Source of the DNA: Burkholderiaceae bacterium
Lineage (GTDB): Bacteria; Pseudomonadota; Gammaproteobacteria; Burkholderiales; Burkholderiaceae_F
NCBI GenBank assembly: GCA_025055385.1
Contig: JANWXE010000197.1
Coordinates: 1 to 36,922, forward strand
Direction: 5' to 3'
DNA: 36,922 nucleotides
The notes under the pieces are model-generated. The model worked only from the letters and a program-made list of their open reading frames with translations. It was not told the DNA's origin and ran no database searches. How positions within the stretch are numbered: the first letter of the stretch is position 1; every line of letters starts with the position of its first letter. Shown piece after piece: positions 17,509 to 25,322 of the stretch. A program made the translations under genes and the position numbers.

Positions 17509-18510
17509 TCAGATGAACTGGTCGTCGCCGCCGCTGGTAAGCTGGATTTGACCTTCGTCGGCAAGGCGGCGGACGATCTTGAGGATCTCTCGCTGCTCGG
17601 CTTCCACCTCGGAGACGCGCACCGGCCCCTTCGCCTCCAGGTCTTCGCGCAGCATCTCAGCCGCACGGCTGGACATGTTCTTAAAGATTTTCTCGCGCAG
17701 TGCCTGATCAGCGCCCTTCAGCGCCACAATCAAGCTCTCGCTTTGCACCTCGCGCAACAAGATCTGGATGGCGCGGTCGTCTAGCTGCAGCAGGTTCTCA
17801 AACGTAAACATTTGGTCGAGGATCTTCTGCGCTAGGTCCGGGTCGTGCTCGCGAATCGCTTCCACCGCCGCCGTCTCCATCTGCGAACCGAGAAAGTTCA
17901 GAATCTCCGCTGCTGCCTTCGTGCCGCCCAGCGTGGCCTTGCGCAGCTTTTCGCTGCCAGCCAAGACTTTGGATAACACTTCGTTGAGCTCCGCTAACGC
18001 CTGCGGCTGGATACCATCGAGAGTTGCAATGCGCAGCAGCACATCGTTGCGCATCCGCTCGGGAAACTGACGCAGCACCTCCGAGGCGTGATCGCGCTCG
18101 AGGTGCACCAAAATGGAGGCGACGATTTGTGGATGCTCGTTGCGGAACAGCTCAGCGATGGTGCCGGCATCCATCCACTTCAGCGCCTCGATGCCGGAGA
18201 CATCGCGGCCCTGCAGGATGCGGTCCAGCAGCATGTTGGCTTTTTCCTCGCCTAGCGCACGCTTCAGCACCTGCGCGATATAGGCGTCGGTATCGGCCAC
18301 CAGCGAAAACTGTTCTGCGCGCGTCTTATGGAAGGCGTCAATCACCTCGTCGACTTTTTCGCGCGGCACGGTCTTAATGCGCGCCATCGTCTCGCCGAGC
18401 TTCTGGACTTCCTTCGGCGACAGAAACTTCAGCACTTCGGCAGCCTGCTCCTCACCGACGGCCAGCAGCAGGATCGCAGCGCGCTCCAGTCCGGCTTCGT
18501 CCAGTGCCAT
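17509..18510 (-). CDS. fliG: flagellar motor switch protein FliG
   Basis: A 333-residue rotor protein that couples the C-ring to the MS ring and meets MotA. The N-terminal domain (MALDEAGLERAAILLLAVGE, LSPKEVQKLGETMA), the middle domain with NEHPQIVASILVHLERDHAS near 125-150, and the C-terminal torque domain (MFTFENLLQLDDRAIQILLR, ALKGADQALREKIFKNMS) are all intact. The C-terminal tail EVEAEQREILKIVRRLADEG is normal. Its ATG shares one base with the fliF stop, showing tight coupling. Confidence 0.97.
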   Translation of the reverse strand: MALDEAGLERAAILLLAVGEEQAAEVLKFLSPKEVQKLGETMARIKTVPREKVDEVIDAFHKTRAEQFSLVADTDAYIAQVLKRALGEEKANMLLDRILQGRDVSGIEALKWMDAGTIAELFRNEHPQIVASILVHLERDHASEVLRQFPERMRNDVLLRIATLDGIQPQALAELNEVLSKVLAGSEKLRKATLGGTKAAAEILNFLGSQMETAAVEAIREHDPDLAQKILDQMFTFENLLQLDDRAIQILLREVQSESLIVALKGADQALREKIFKNMSSRAAEMLREDLEAKGPVRVSEVEAEQREILKIVRRLADEGQIQLTSGGDDQFI

Positions 18511-20144
18511 TACGTGCCCTTCGTGTCTGGCCCGACCCAGGCTTTCACGACGTTGGCCACGGCCGCGGGGTCGTTTTTCGCTAGCTGCCGCACTTGCTCC
18601 AGCGGTGATATGGCATCGGCGTTATCGCTCGTGGTCTGCGGCTGCGGCAGCGCGGGTGGGGCACTGTCTGGTGGTGCCGCCGGCAACGCCGAGGCGGGCT
18701 GCGCGCGCCCAGTCAGCTGGCGCAGCGCAGGCCGCACGACGCCGAAGACCACGATCAGCGCCAGCAGCAGCAACAGCAGCGCCTTGCCGGCTTCTTTGGC
18801 GAGCGCAATCACCTCTGGCCGCTGCCATAACGGCAGCGGCTCCACCGGCGCCAGCTCCGGCATGCTGAACTGGGCGTTGACGACGTTGAGCGAATCACCG
18901 CGCTGCTCGTTAAAACCCATCGCCTCGCGCGCGAGCGCTGTCAGGCTGGCCAATTCTTCTTTAGACAGCGGCACCGGCTTGCCGTCGCTGCCGATCCGAT
19001 AGTTGACGACCACCGCCGCGGTCAAGCGCCGGATCTGGCCGCTTGCTTGGCGTACGTGGCGCACGGTTTTGTCGACCTCAAAGTTGGTGACCGCCTCGCG
19101 GCGCATGCTGTTGCCACCCACGGTGCCCGGCGAATTCGGGTTCAGTGGCGCTGCGGTGCCGTTGATCGGTGCCGTGGGCGGCACCGGCGGCTGATTGGAC
19201 AGGGCGCCCGGCACCCCTTGCGGCGTCGCCGGGCCGGGTGTTGAGCTTTCCTGCGTGGACTGCGAGCGGACCGCTGCCCTCTCCGGGCTCTGGTTTGGGC
19301 CGTAGGTCTCGGCGACGTTTTCCACTTGCGAGAAATCGACGTCGGCGGTTACCTGCGCGCGCACATTGCCGCGGCCAACGACTGGGGTGAGGATCTCTTC
19401 GATGCGTTTGATCGTGTCGGCCTCGATGCGGGCGACGTAGTCGAGCTGAGCGGCGTCCAGACCGGCGGCCTGGCTGCGCTCAGCCGCCAGCAAGTTGCCA
19501 TGTTGGTCGATCACCGACACATGCTTCGGCTGCAGCTCTGGCACGGAGGATGACACCAGATGCACGATACCGGCGACCTGGGCGCGGTCCAGCGTACGGC
19601 CCGGGTGCAACTGCACCAGTACCGACGCCGTGGGCGGCTGCTTCTCGCGCAGGAAGCCGGTTTGTTTCGGCAGCGCCAAGTGCACGCGCGCAGCAGCCAC
19701 GGGTGCTAACGACTGCACCGAGCGCGCCAGCTCCCCTTCGAGCGCACGCTGATAATTGACTTGTTCCTGGAACTGGGTGAGGCCGAACTTGGGCGTTTCC
19801 AAGATTTCGAAGCCGACCACCGAGCCTTTCGGCAGGCCTTGGGCGGCGAGCTTCAGTCGCGCCTCATGCACCTTATCGTGAGGCACCAGGATCGTGCCGC
19901 CATCGGCGGTTCGGTACGGCACATTCATCTGCGCCAATTGCGCAATGATGGCGCCGCCATCGCGGTCCGACAGGTTGGTAAACAGCACGCGGTAGGTAGG
20001 ATGGGCGCTCCATAGCCAGGTGGCCACGACGATGGCCGTCAGGGCGGCGACGCCCAGCGCCAGCAGTGCCCAGCCACGCGCCGACAGGCGTGCAAACGGG
20101 CTCCTGCCAGGCGGCACAGGCGAGGGAACGACGGCGTTTTCCAT
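18510..20144 (-). CDS. fliF: flagellar MS-ring protein FliF
   Basis: A 544-residue inner-membrane ring protein. The first transmembrane helix is at about 26-48 (ALLALGVAALTAIVVATWLW), followed by ring-building motif domains (YRVLFTNLSDRDGGAIIAQL, KFGLTQFQEQVNYQRALEGE, ARVHLALPKQTGFLREKQPP), a Pro/Asn-rich insert at about 295-345, the second helix at about 445-465 (GKALLLLLLALIVVFGVVRP) and a C-terminal FliG-binding tail (EQVRQLAKNDPAAVANVVKA, WV). It is the first gene of the minus-strand fliF-fliR run. The upstream 228-bp gap separates it from the broken GGDEF gene. Confidence 0.97.
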   Translation of the reverse strand: MENAVVPSPVPPGRSPFARLSARGWALLALGVAALTAIVVATWLWSAHPTYRVLFTNLSDRDGGAIIAQLAQMNVPYRTADGGTILVPHDKVHEARLKLAAQGLPKGSVVGFEILETPKFGLTQFQEQVNYQRALEGELARSVQSLAPVAAARVHLALPKQTGFLREKQPPTASVLVQLHPGRTLDRAQVAGIVHLVSSSVPELQPKHVSVIDQHGNLLAAERSQAAGLDAAQLDYVARIEADTIKRIEEILTPVVGRGNVRAQVTADVDFSQVENVAETYGPNQSPERAAVRSQSTQESSTPGPATPQGVPGALSNQPPVPPTAPINGTAAPLNPNSPGTVGGNSMRREAVTNFEVDKTVRHVRQASGQIRRLTAAVVVNYRIGSDGKPVPLSKEELASLTALAREAMGFNEQRGDSLNVVNAQFSMPELAPVEPLPLWQRPEVIALAKEAGKALLLLLLALIVVFGVVRPALRQLTGRAQPASALPAAPPDSAPPALPQPQTTSDNADAISPLEQVRQLAKNDPAAVANVVKAWVGPDTKGT

Positions 20145-20202
20145 CGATGTCTTGAATGCGGTGGCAGCCGCGCGCCGTGCAGAGCGGGCGCCGATTGCCG
20201 GG

Positions 20203-20222
20203 CGATTATTTGGAAACCTTGA
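20203..20222 (-). promoter_or_regulatory. possible FlhDC-box-like half site upstream of fliF
   Basis: On the minus strand this reads TCAAGGTTTCCAAATAATCG, about 60-80 bp before the fliF start. It resembles the published FlhDC half-site pattern TNAAYGSN3AAATARCG but needs one or two inserted bases. No clear inverted partner was found. Treat as a hint only. Confidence 0.2.
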
Positions 20223-20281
20223 GCGCGTGTAACAGCAGATAAGGGCGGGGAAACGGGCGATGGCGATGCTTGCTTGCGGCT

Positions 20282-20319
20282 GCGCGAGAAAAGCGGCCGC
20301 GCTGCGGCGCTTCTCGCGC
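20282..20319. repeat. strong inverted repeat between the GGDEF gene and fliF
   Basis: GCGCGAGAAAAGCG (from 20282) faces CGCTTCTCGCGC (to 20319), giving a 12-bp stem with a two-base bulge and a GC-rich loop. No T-run follows on either strand, so it is not a classical intrinsic terminator. It may be a processing site, a Rho-independent pause or a REP-like element; no second copy was noticed in the window. Confidence 0.45.
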
Positions 20320-20372
20320 GACAGGTTAGCGCTTAGCCGTGGCAGGAGGGCGCTACCGTTACCTCAACTGCG

Positions 20373-21643
20373 TCAACTCGCTCCGGGAGCCGTCTTGTTG
20401 GTCGTTACAAACCGCGCAGCGCATACGCGCCCGCGGCCGGCGCGCTTGGCTTCGTAACAGGCCGCATCGGCGGCCGCTAGCGCGGCCTGGCACCGCTCGA
20501 TGTCTCCAGAGGCCACGAAATCGGCGACGCCGATGCTGGCCCCGATCCGGTACAGGTGTCCTTCCCAGGGCAGCGAGAAGGAAGCCACCGCATCGGCCAG
20601 CCGCTGAGCGACGCCGAGCGCGGTAGAGACATCCATTTCCTGCAGCAGGATCACGAACTCGTCGCCACCGATGCGGGCGATGCGGTCGGCATTGCTTTCA
20701 TCAGCGCGACTAACCGACGCAGCAGTTCATCGCCAGCGGCATGGCCAGCCTCGTCGTTGACCGCCTTGAAATAGTCCAAATCGATCGCAAGCACGCTGTG
20801 GCGGCGTAACGGCCCGCGCCCGGCATTGCACCAACGGGTAAGTTCGAACTCCAGACCGCGGCGATTCAGCGCACCGGTCAGCGGGTCCAGCATGGCCGTA
20901 GCTTCCGCTTGTTCGCGCTGCAACTCGAGAGCAGCAGTCGCGCGCATGGCCAGTCGCGTGACGCCCGCCCCGATACCCACGCCGAGCACCAGCAGCAACG
21001 TCGCCAGCACCACGACACGTTGCTGGATTTCGCGTTCGACTTCGTGCGACTGTGCTAGCGCCTGCTGCAACACCGACTGCTGCTGTTGCACGAAACGCTG
21101 CAGGGATTCCTGCGTGGCGCGCTGCCGCTCAAACAGGTTCCCACCGTCGAGCAGCGAGCGCGCGTGTGCGTCGTCACCAGCACGCAGCGCAGCGGCGGCC
21201 GGCACCTGCAGCGCGCTCAGCCGCTCAATGTCCCGCAGGGCATGCTGCAACAGGGCTTGGGCCTCCGGTTCAGTCGGCAGGGCGCGTAGACGCTGCATGA
21301 CCGTGTCAAAGCGCGGGCGCTCGGCTTCAAAGGCGCGCGCGTTAGCTTCGCGCTCTAGCGGGTCCGGCTGCGCAAGCATGTGCAGCAGCAGTACTATGCG
21401 CCGCTGCGCGATTTCTTGTAGCTCGTACGCTGCCAGAGCTGCGGGCGCAGCCGTTTCCGCGGCCTGGCGCGCGGCGGCAACTGCGCGACGGGTGGTCTCA
21501 ACACTGGTCCATACCAACAGGACCTGCGCTGCCAGCATTACGGCGAACGCGCTTGCGAGCAGCACGGTGATGAGCCGCGCCGACGCACGTCGCCCCTGCT
21601 GCAACAGACGTTTAGGCCACTGAGGCAATCGGATCGCAGCCAT
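20373..21643 (-). pseudogene. membrane-anchored GGDEF diguanylate cyclase, split by a frameshift
   Basis: The first frame (21643 to 20651) encodes an N-terminal membrane helix (about 22-45), a helical periplasmic sensor resembling a four-helix bundle, a second helix (about 211-230) and the start of a GGDEF domain (AMLDPLTGALNRRGLEFELT, SVLAIDLDYFKAVNDEAGHA, AGDELLRRLVAL). Homology then jumps to another frame that supplies ESNADRIARIGGDEFVILLQ and the rest of the domain (YRIGASIGVADF, AADAACYEAKRAGRGRV) to 20373. One missing base near 20695-20706 would restore it. The catalytic GGDEF is intact; the RxxD inhibitory site reads SNAD. Either a real inactivation or a sequencing error. It lies between fliF and fliE. 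Confidence 0.8.
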
Positions 21644-21711
21644 CCTTCAAACGGAGTGCGCGACGAGGAAAAAAGGCAGGCGCCGGCGAGCCAGGCTTAC
21701 CTCGTTCGTTG

Positions 21712-21739
21712 GCAACGGCAGCCAGACACCATAACTTTA
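21712..21739 (-). promoter_or_regulatory. sigma-28 (FliA)-like promoter of the GGDEF gene
   Basis: Minus-strand TAAAGTTA (21739-21732), a 12-nt spacer and GCCGTTGC (21719-21712). The -35 matches 7/8 and the -10 5/8 of the FliA consensus. The predicted start near 21705 leaves a 62-nt leader. This suggests the split cyclase was a late flagellar gene. Confidence 0.4.
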
Positions 21740-21916
21740 GGCATGCCAAGCGGAAAAATGCGCTGTTAGGCGCAGTTCCGCGGCCGCAATCGGACCGGTG
21801 GCGGAGGAAAAATTGGGCCCCTTGGAGCCTCCTAATCGGGAGAAGGCTGCGGCAGCGCTGAAAGTAACTTGCAAGCAACGGCGCGCGTATGGCGCGCCTT
21901 GCGTATGCGGGGGACT

Positions 21917-22228
21917 ATGGAAGCAATGCCGATTAACAACGCGCTCGCGCAGGCCGTGGCACGCCTGCGCCAAGCCACACCCGGGGCGGCATCTGCCGCA
22001 GGCGGTGGCGATTTTCTGGCCTCGCTGCAGTCGGCCCTAGCCAGTGTTAGTCGCGCCCAAAGCGTGGCCAGCGAACTGCAGCGACAGTTCCAGCTTGAGA
22101 ACCCGCACGTCAGCCTGGAGGAGACGATGATCGCGATGAACAAAGCGCAGATCGCGTTTGCCGCCGCGCTGCAGGTGCGCAACCGGCTCGTGCAGGCCTA
22201 CGAACAAATTATGAATATGCCGGTGTGA
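21917..22228 (+). CDS. fliE: flagellar hook-basal body protein FliE
   Basis: A 103-residue rod/MS-ring junction protein, the usual FliE length. It is one of the first substrates of the export gate. The conserved C-terminal half is clear: FLASLQSALASVSRAQSVAS, then NPHVSLEETMIAMNKAQIAF and LVQAYEQIMNMPV. The ATG at 21917 is chosen for length; the ATG at 21926 is nearly as good, and upstream GGGGGA is a modest ribosome-binding site. It is divergent from fliF as in E. coli, but here a cyclase gene separates them. Its stop overlaps the next gene by a GTGA. Confidence 0.93.
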   Translation: MEAMPINNALAQAVARLRQATPGAASAAGGGDFLASLQSALASVSRAQSVASELQRQFQLENPHVSLEETMIAMNKAQIAFAAALQVRNRLVQAYEQIMNMPV

Positions 22229-24642
22229 GCCGCGTGAGGCTACGCCTACTGGCTCTGATGACCCCGGCGTTGATCGGCGCGCGTCACTTGTGGGATTCGC
22301 TTGCGGCGCGCCTGGCGCTTACGGTGGGCGTTGGCGCGCTGGCAGTATGCTCGGCTGCCGGCGGACTGTATTTGCACTTAATGGAGGAGCGGCTGCTCGC
22401 GCAGGTCGGCTCACAGGTGCACGCTGCTGTACTGCGGGCCGCCGACGATCTTGACCAGCGCGTGCTGCTGCGCCGGCGCGCACTGGAAGCGGCCGCCTTC
22501 GAGCTGACCAGCAGCGGTCGCGCGCTGACTGCCGAACAAGCGCAAGCCTTTTTGGCCGAGTCAGGCCCGCTTGGAACGCTGTTTGACCGGCTGGTGATCG
22601 CAGACGCACAGGGCCGGCCGCTGGCGGCGCGGCCGCGCACCGGCGCGTGGCGCTCGATTCAGGTTGCCGACCGCGAGTACTTTCAGCAGGCGCGCGACAG
22701 CGGCCGATTGGTCGTATCAGAGCCGGTTTTTGGCAAGGTTTCACAGGCGCCAATCGTGACCTTCGCCGCCCCGCTTACGGATGCCGGCGGCGAATTTGGC
22801 GGCGTCCTGATCGGCGCAGTGGTGCTCGAGCAGGGTGGGCTGCTTGACCAGATTCGGGAAGCAACGGTGGGCACCAGTGGCCGCTTCGTCGTGGTCACGC
22901 GCGCCGGCCGCTATCTGTTGCATCCGGACCCCTCGCGTCTGATGCAGGCCATCGACGCCGAGGCCGAGCCGGCCCTGGCGCAGGCCCTGCAGGGCCGCAC
23001 CGGCTGGATGCACGTGGCGTGGCCGCTCCCGGCCGCCGGCGTGTACGCGTTTAAAGCGCTACATCACGCTCCTTGGCTTGTCGGGGCGCGCATCGACCAG
23101 CAGGAGGCGCTGGCACCGTTGCGCGACGCGCGCGTCAGCGCGCTGCTGGTCGGACTGTTCTGTGTGCTGTTGCTTAGCGCGCTGATCGCGCTGGTGACGA
23201 TCCGTGCGGTACGGCCGCTGCGCCGGTTGCAGCGCCAGGTGGAGGAAATCGAGGCGGGCCGCCACCGCGGCGCGGTAGACGTGTGGGGCACCGCCGAGAT
23301 CCGCCGCGTCGCCGAGGCCTTCAACCGCCTGCAGGAGGCACAGACCCGACTGCAGGAGGCGGTTAACGCACGCGAGGCTTTCCACCGTTCGCTTAGCGAG
23401 AACTCGCCGCTGGCGATCTTCGTTGCCGATGAAAGTGGCGCGTGGACTTACGTGAACCGCCGCCTCGAGCAGTTGTTCGGTCGCCGCTTCGAGTCGCTCG
23501 CCGGCGACGGTTGGCTGCAATCGATCGACTCCGAGCTACGGCGCGCCGTCGCTGAGCAGTGGGCTGCTGCGGTGCGCGGCAACCGGCTGCTGTCGGCGCG
23601 TTGGCGCCTGACGGTCGACGGGCAAGCGGTGTGGGTGCAGGTGCAGGCGGCCCCGCTGCCTGAGCACGCCCAGGCTCGCGGTTTTGTCGGCGGCCTGGCC
23701 GACGTGACCGCTGAGCACGAGGCGCTGCAGCGCGCCGAGCGCGAACGGCGCCGCAGCGAGAAGATCGTCGAGGCCATGTCGGATGCGATCGTCGTCATCG
23801 ACGAAGGCGGGGCGATTGCACATTTCAATGCAGCGGCCGAAGCGCTCAGCGGGCTCGCGCGCACCGATGTGGTGGGCCGCAAAGCGGATGCAGTTTTGCG
23901 TTTCGCCCACGAAACGGGGGCGGCCGTTGAGCTTGCCTGCCTGTGGCAGCAGGCGCGCTGGCAGGCCGATGACTGGTGCTGGGAAACTGCCACCGGTCGG
24001 CGCGTGCCGGTAGACGTCACCTGGGCGCGCGGCAGTGCGGGCCATGCGGTAGGGTTCGGGGGCGTGTTGACACTGCGAGAGGCGAGCCAGCGGCGCAATG
24101 AGGCACGCCGGCTAGTCTGGCAGGCACGCCACGACAGCTTGACCGGGCTGCTGAACCGACGCGCGTTCGAACAGATCATCGCGCAGCGCTACGAGGCCTT
24201 TGCATTCGAGGGTGTGAACAGCGCGCTCGTGTTGCTCGATCTGGACCGTTTCAAGGTGGTCAACGACGAAGGCGGCCACGACGCTGGCGATGAGATGCTG
24301 CAGAAGGTCGCTGAGGTGCTGCGTGCCAGCATCCGCGAATCCGACTACGCGGTGCGGCTTGGCGGTGACGAGTTTGCGCTGCTGCTGCCCGGCTGCCCGG
24401 AGGCACGTGCGCAGGCGATCGCGCTGGGCATCCGCGCCGAGATCGGCGCCTTGCGGGTGGTGCGTGGCGGGCGCAGTTTTGCAATCGGCGTGTCGGCCGG
24501 TATTAGCTGTTTTGCGCTCGGCGATGAGGATTCGCAGGCGATCGTGAAGCGGGCGGATGCCGCCTGCTACCGCGCCAAGGCAGCCGGCCGCAACGCGGTG
24601 GAGGTCGACAGTGTCAGCGCCTCGGAAGTGGAGCTCTTTTGA
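22225..24642 (+). CDS. membrane-bound Cache-HAMP-PAS-PAS-GGDEF diguanylate cyclase
   Basis: An 805-residue c-di-GMP synthase. Order: transmembrane helix (about 28-50), double-Cache-type periplasmic sensor (about 55-300; DREYFQQARDSGRLVVSEPV, APIVTFAAPL), second helix (about 308-330), HAMP (about 332-380), PAS (about 390-500; NSPLAIFVADESGAWTYVNR), a second PAS (about 515-620; SDAIVVIDEGGAIAHFNAAA), then GGDEF (about 630-795). The active site GGDEF is at about 712-716, with the inhibitory I-site RESD (703-706) intact, so product feedback is expected. No EAL domain. The start is a GTG overlapping the fliE stop (GTGA); GTG 22234 or ATG 22258 are alternatives. Location suggests motility control by c-di-GMP (inference). 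Confidence 0.93.
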   Translation: MSRVRLRLLALMTPALIGARHLWDSLAARLALTVGVGALAVCSAAGGLYLHLMEERLLAQVGSQVHAAVLRAADDLDQRVLLRRRALEAAAFELTSSGRALTAEQAQAFLAESGPLGTLFDRLVIADAQGRPLAARPRTGAWRSIQVADREYFQQARDSGRLVVSEPVFGKVSQAPIVTFAAPLTDAGGEFGGVLIGAVVLEQGGLLDQIREATVGTSGRFVVVTRAGRYLLHPDPSRLMQAIDAEAEPALAQALQGRTGWMHVAWPLPAAGVYAFKALHHAPWLVGARIDQQEALAPLRDARVSALLVGLFCVLLLSALIALVTIRAVRPLRRLQRQVEEIEAGRHRGAVDVWGTAEIRRVAEAFNRLQEAQTRLQEAVNAREAFHRSLSENSPLAIFVADESGAWTYVNRRLEQLFGRRFESLAGDGWLQSIDSELRRAVAEQWAAAVRGNRLLSARWRLTVDGQAVWVQVQAAPLPEHAQARGFVGGLADVTAEHEALQRAERERRRSEKIVEAMSDAIVVIDEGGAIAHFNAAAEALSGLARTDVVGRKADAVLRFAHETGAAVELACLWQQARWQADDWCWETATGRRVPVDVTWARGSAGHAVGFGGVLTLREASQRRNEARRLVWQARHDSLTGLLNRRAFEQIIAQRYEAFAFEGVNSALVLLDLDRFKVVNDEGGHDAGDEMLQKVAEVLRASIRESDYAVRLGGDEFALLLPGCPEARAQAIALGIRAEIGALRVVRGGRSFAIGVSAGISCFALGDEDSQAIVKRADAACYRAKAAGRNAVEVDSVSASEVELF

Positions 24643-24701
24643 AGCGCCTGCGCTGCGCCTAAACTGCGGCGTATCCCAAATGGGGCAGAGGCGCGACGGC
24701 G

Positions 24702-24995
24702 ATGACGGCCCAGAAAGGTAAACCGGTCCTCGATCTGGAGGCGGCCGCGCGGCTGGTGGAGCGGCTGGAGCAGGATCTGGCGCAGGCGCGAACCGGTAGC
24801 GGCGACCTTGCGCGCGTGCGTGACGAAGTGGAGCAGCTGCGCGCACTGCTGGCCGCGCAGCCGGCACAGGAACAAGTGCATGCCGGCTTCAGCCGGCTGC
24901 GCGAGACGCTGCATGCGCTGCGCGACGAACTGGCGCGCGACGCGTTTGAAGTCGGAGATTATCTCGCGCGTATCGGCCGGCTACTCGGGCTCTGA
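24702..24995 (+). CDS. small coiled-coil protein of unknown function
   Basis: A 97-residue protein I do not recognise. It is almost entirely helical, with heptad-like Leu/Val/Ala spacing (LEAAARLVERLEQDLAQART, LRALLAAQ, FSRLRETLHALRDEL), and has no Cys and no membrane helix. The C-terminus EVGDYLARIGRLLGL is amphipathic. It sits 59 bp after the cyclase in the same direction and ahead of the terminator at 25251, so it probably belongs to the fliE-cyclase transcript. Composition and codon use match the neighbours. It could be a chaperone-like or regulatory adaptor; no function is claimed. Confidence 0.6.
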   Translation: MTAQKGKPVLDLEAAARLVERLEQDLAQARTGSGDLARVRDEVEQLRALLAAQPAQEQVHAGFSRLRETLHALRDELARDAFEVGDYLARIGRLLGL

Positions 24996-25320
24996 GAGGA
25001 CCGCCAGCGGCTACTTGACATAGCCGGCGGCGTTCGGGCCAAACGCCAACTTGGCCTTAGATGCCGCGCCTGCCTTTGCCCCTTCTGCGCCTGCGGCCCG
25101 CCTTTTCGGGGCTGCGCTTGCCTGCCTTGACCGGGATCGTGGGGCCGCACGGTGGCATGGCAGCGGTACCCTGTTTCTCATCAGCTGCTGCCCGCGCCCC
25201 ACGCAAGCGGGATGCTGGGATCGATGGGTGCGAGGTAGTTTTTGATTTTGAAGACGCGATCGCATGCGTCTTTTTTTGCGATCCCACGCGGCGCCGTCGT
25301 CACAGGGGCGCAGTGCCCTT
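24996..25320. other. 325-bp gap between convergent transcripts, no assigned gene
   Basis: This holds two plus-strand terminator-like hairpins (25251-25277, 25304-25322). Before them is about 250 bp without a recognisable gene. On the minus strand the last codons before a TAG at 25011 read KAKLAFGPNAAGYVK, which looks protein-like, but the frame upstream is Arg-rich and out of register with other plausible pieces, so a decayed gene is possible but unproven. Confidence 0.35.
25251..25277 (+). terminator. intrinsic terminator of the fliE-cyclase transcript
   Basis: AAGACGC (25251-25257), loop GATCGCAT, GCGTCTT (25266-25272), running into seven T (25271-25277). A classical plus-strand Rho-independent terminator. 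Confidence 0.8.
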
Positions 25321-25322
25321 TT
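25304..25322 (+). terminator. second, short terminator-like hairpin
   Basis: AGGGGC, loop GCAGT, GCCCTT followed by TT; four strong pairs plus one G:U and one A:U. It may back up the terminator at 25251, just before the end of the convergent chemoreceptor gene. Confidence 0.35.

Noticed and set aside
21793-21835. GGAGG...GGGCCC...CCTCC dyad upstream of fliE
   Set aside because: Arms are only 5 bp around a short palindrome; not convincing as operator or terminator without comparison.
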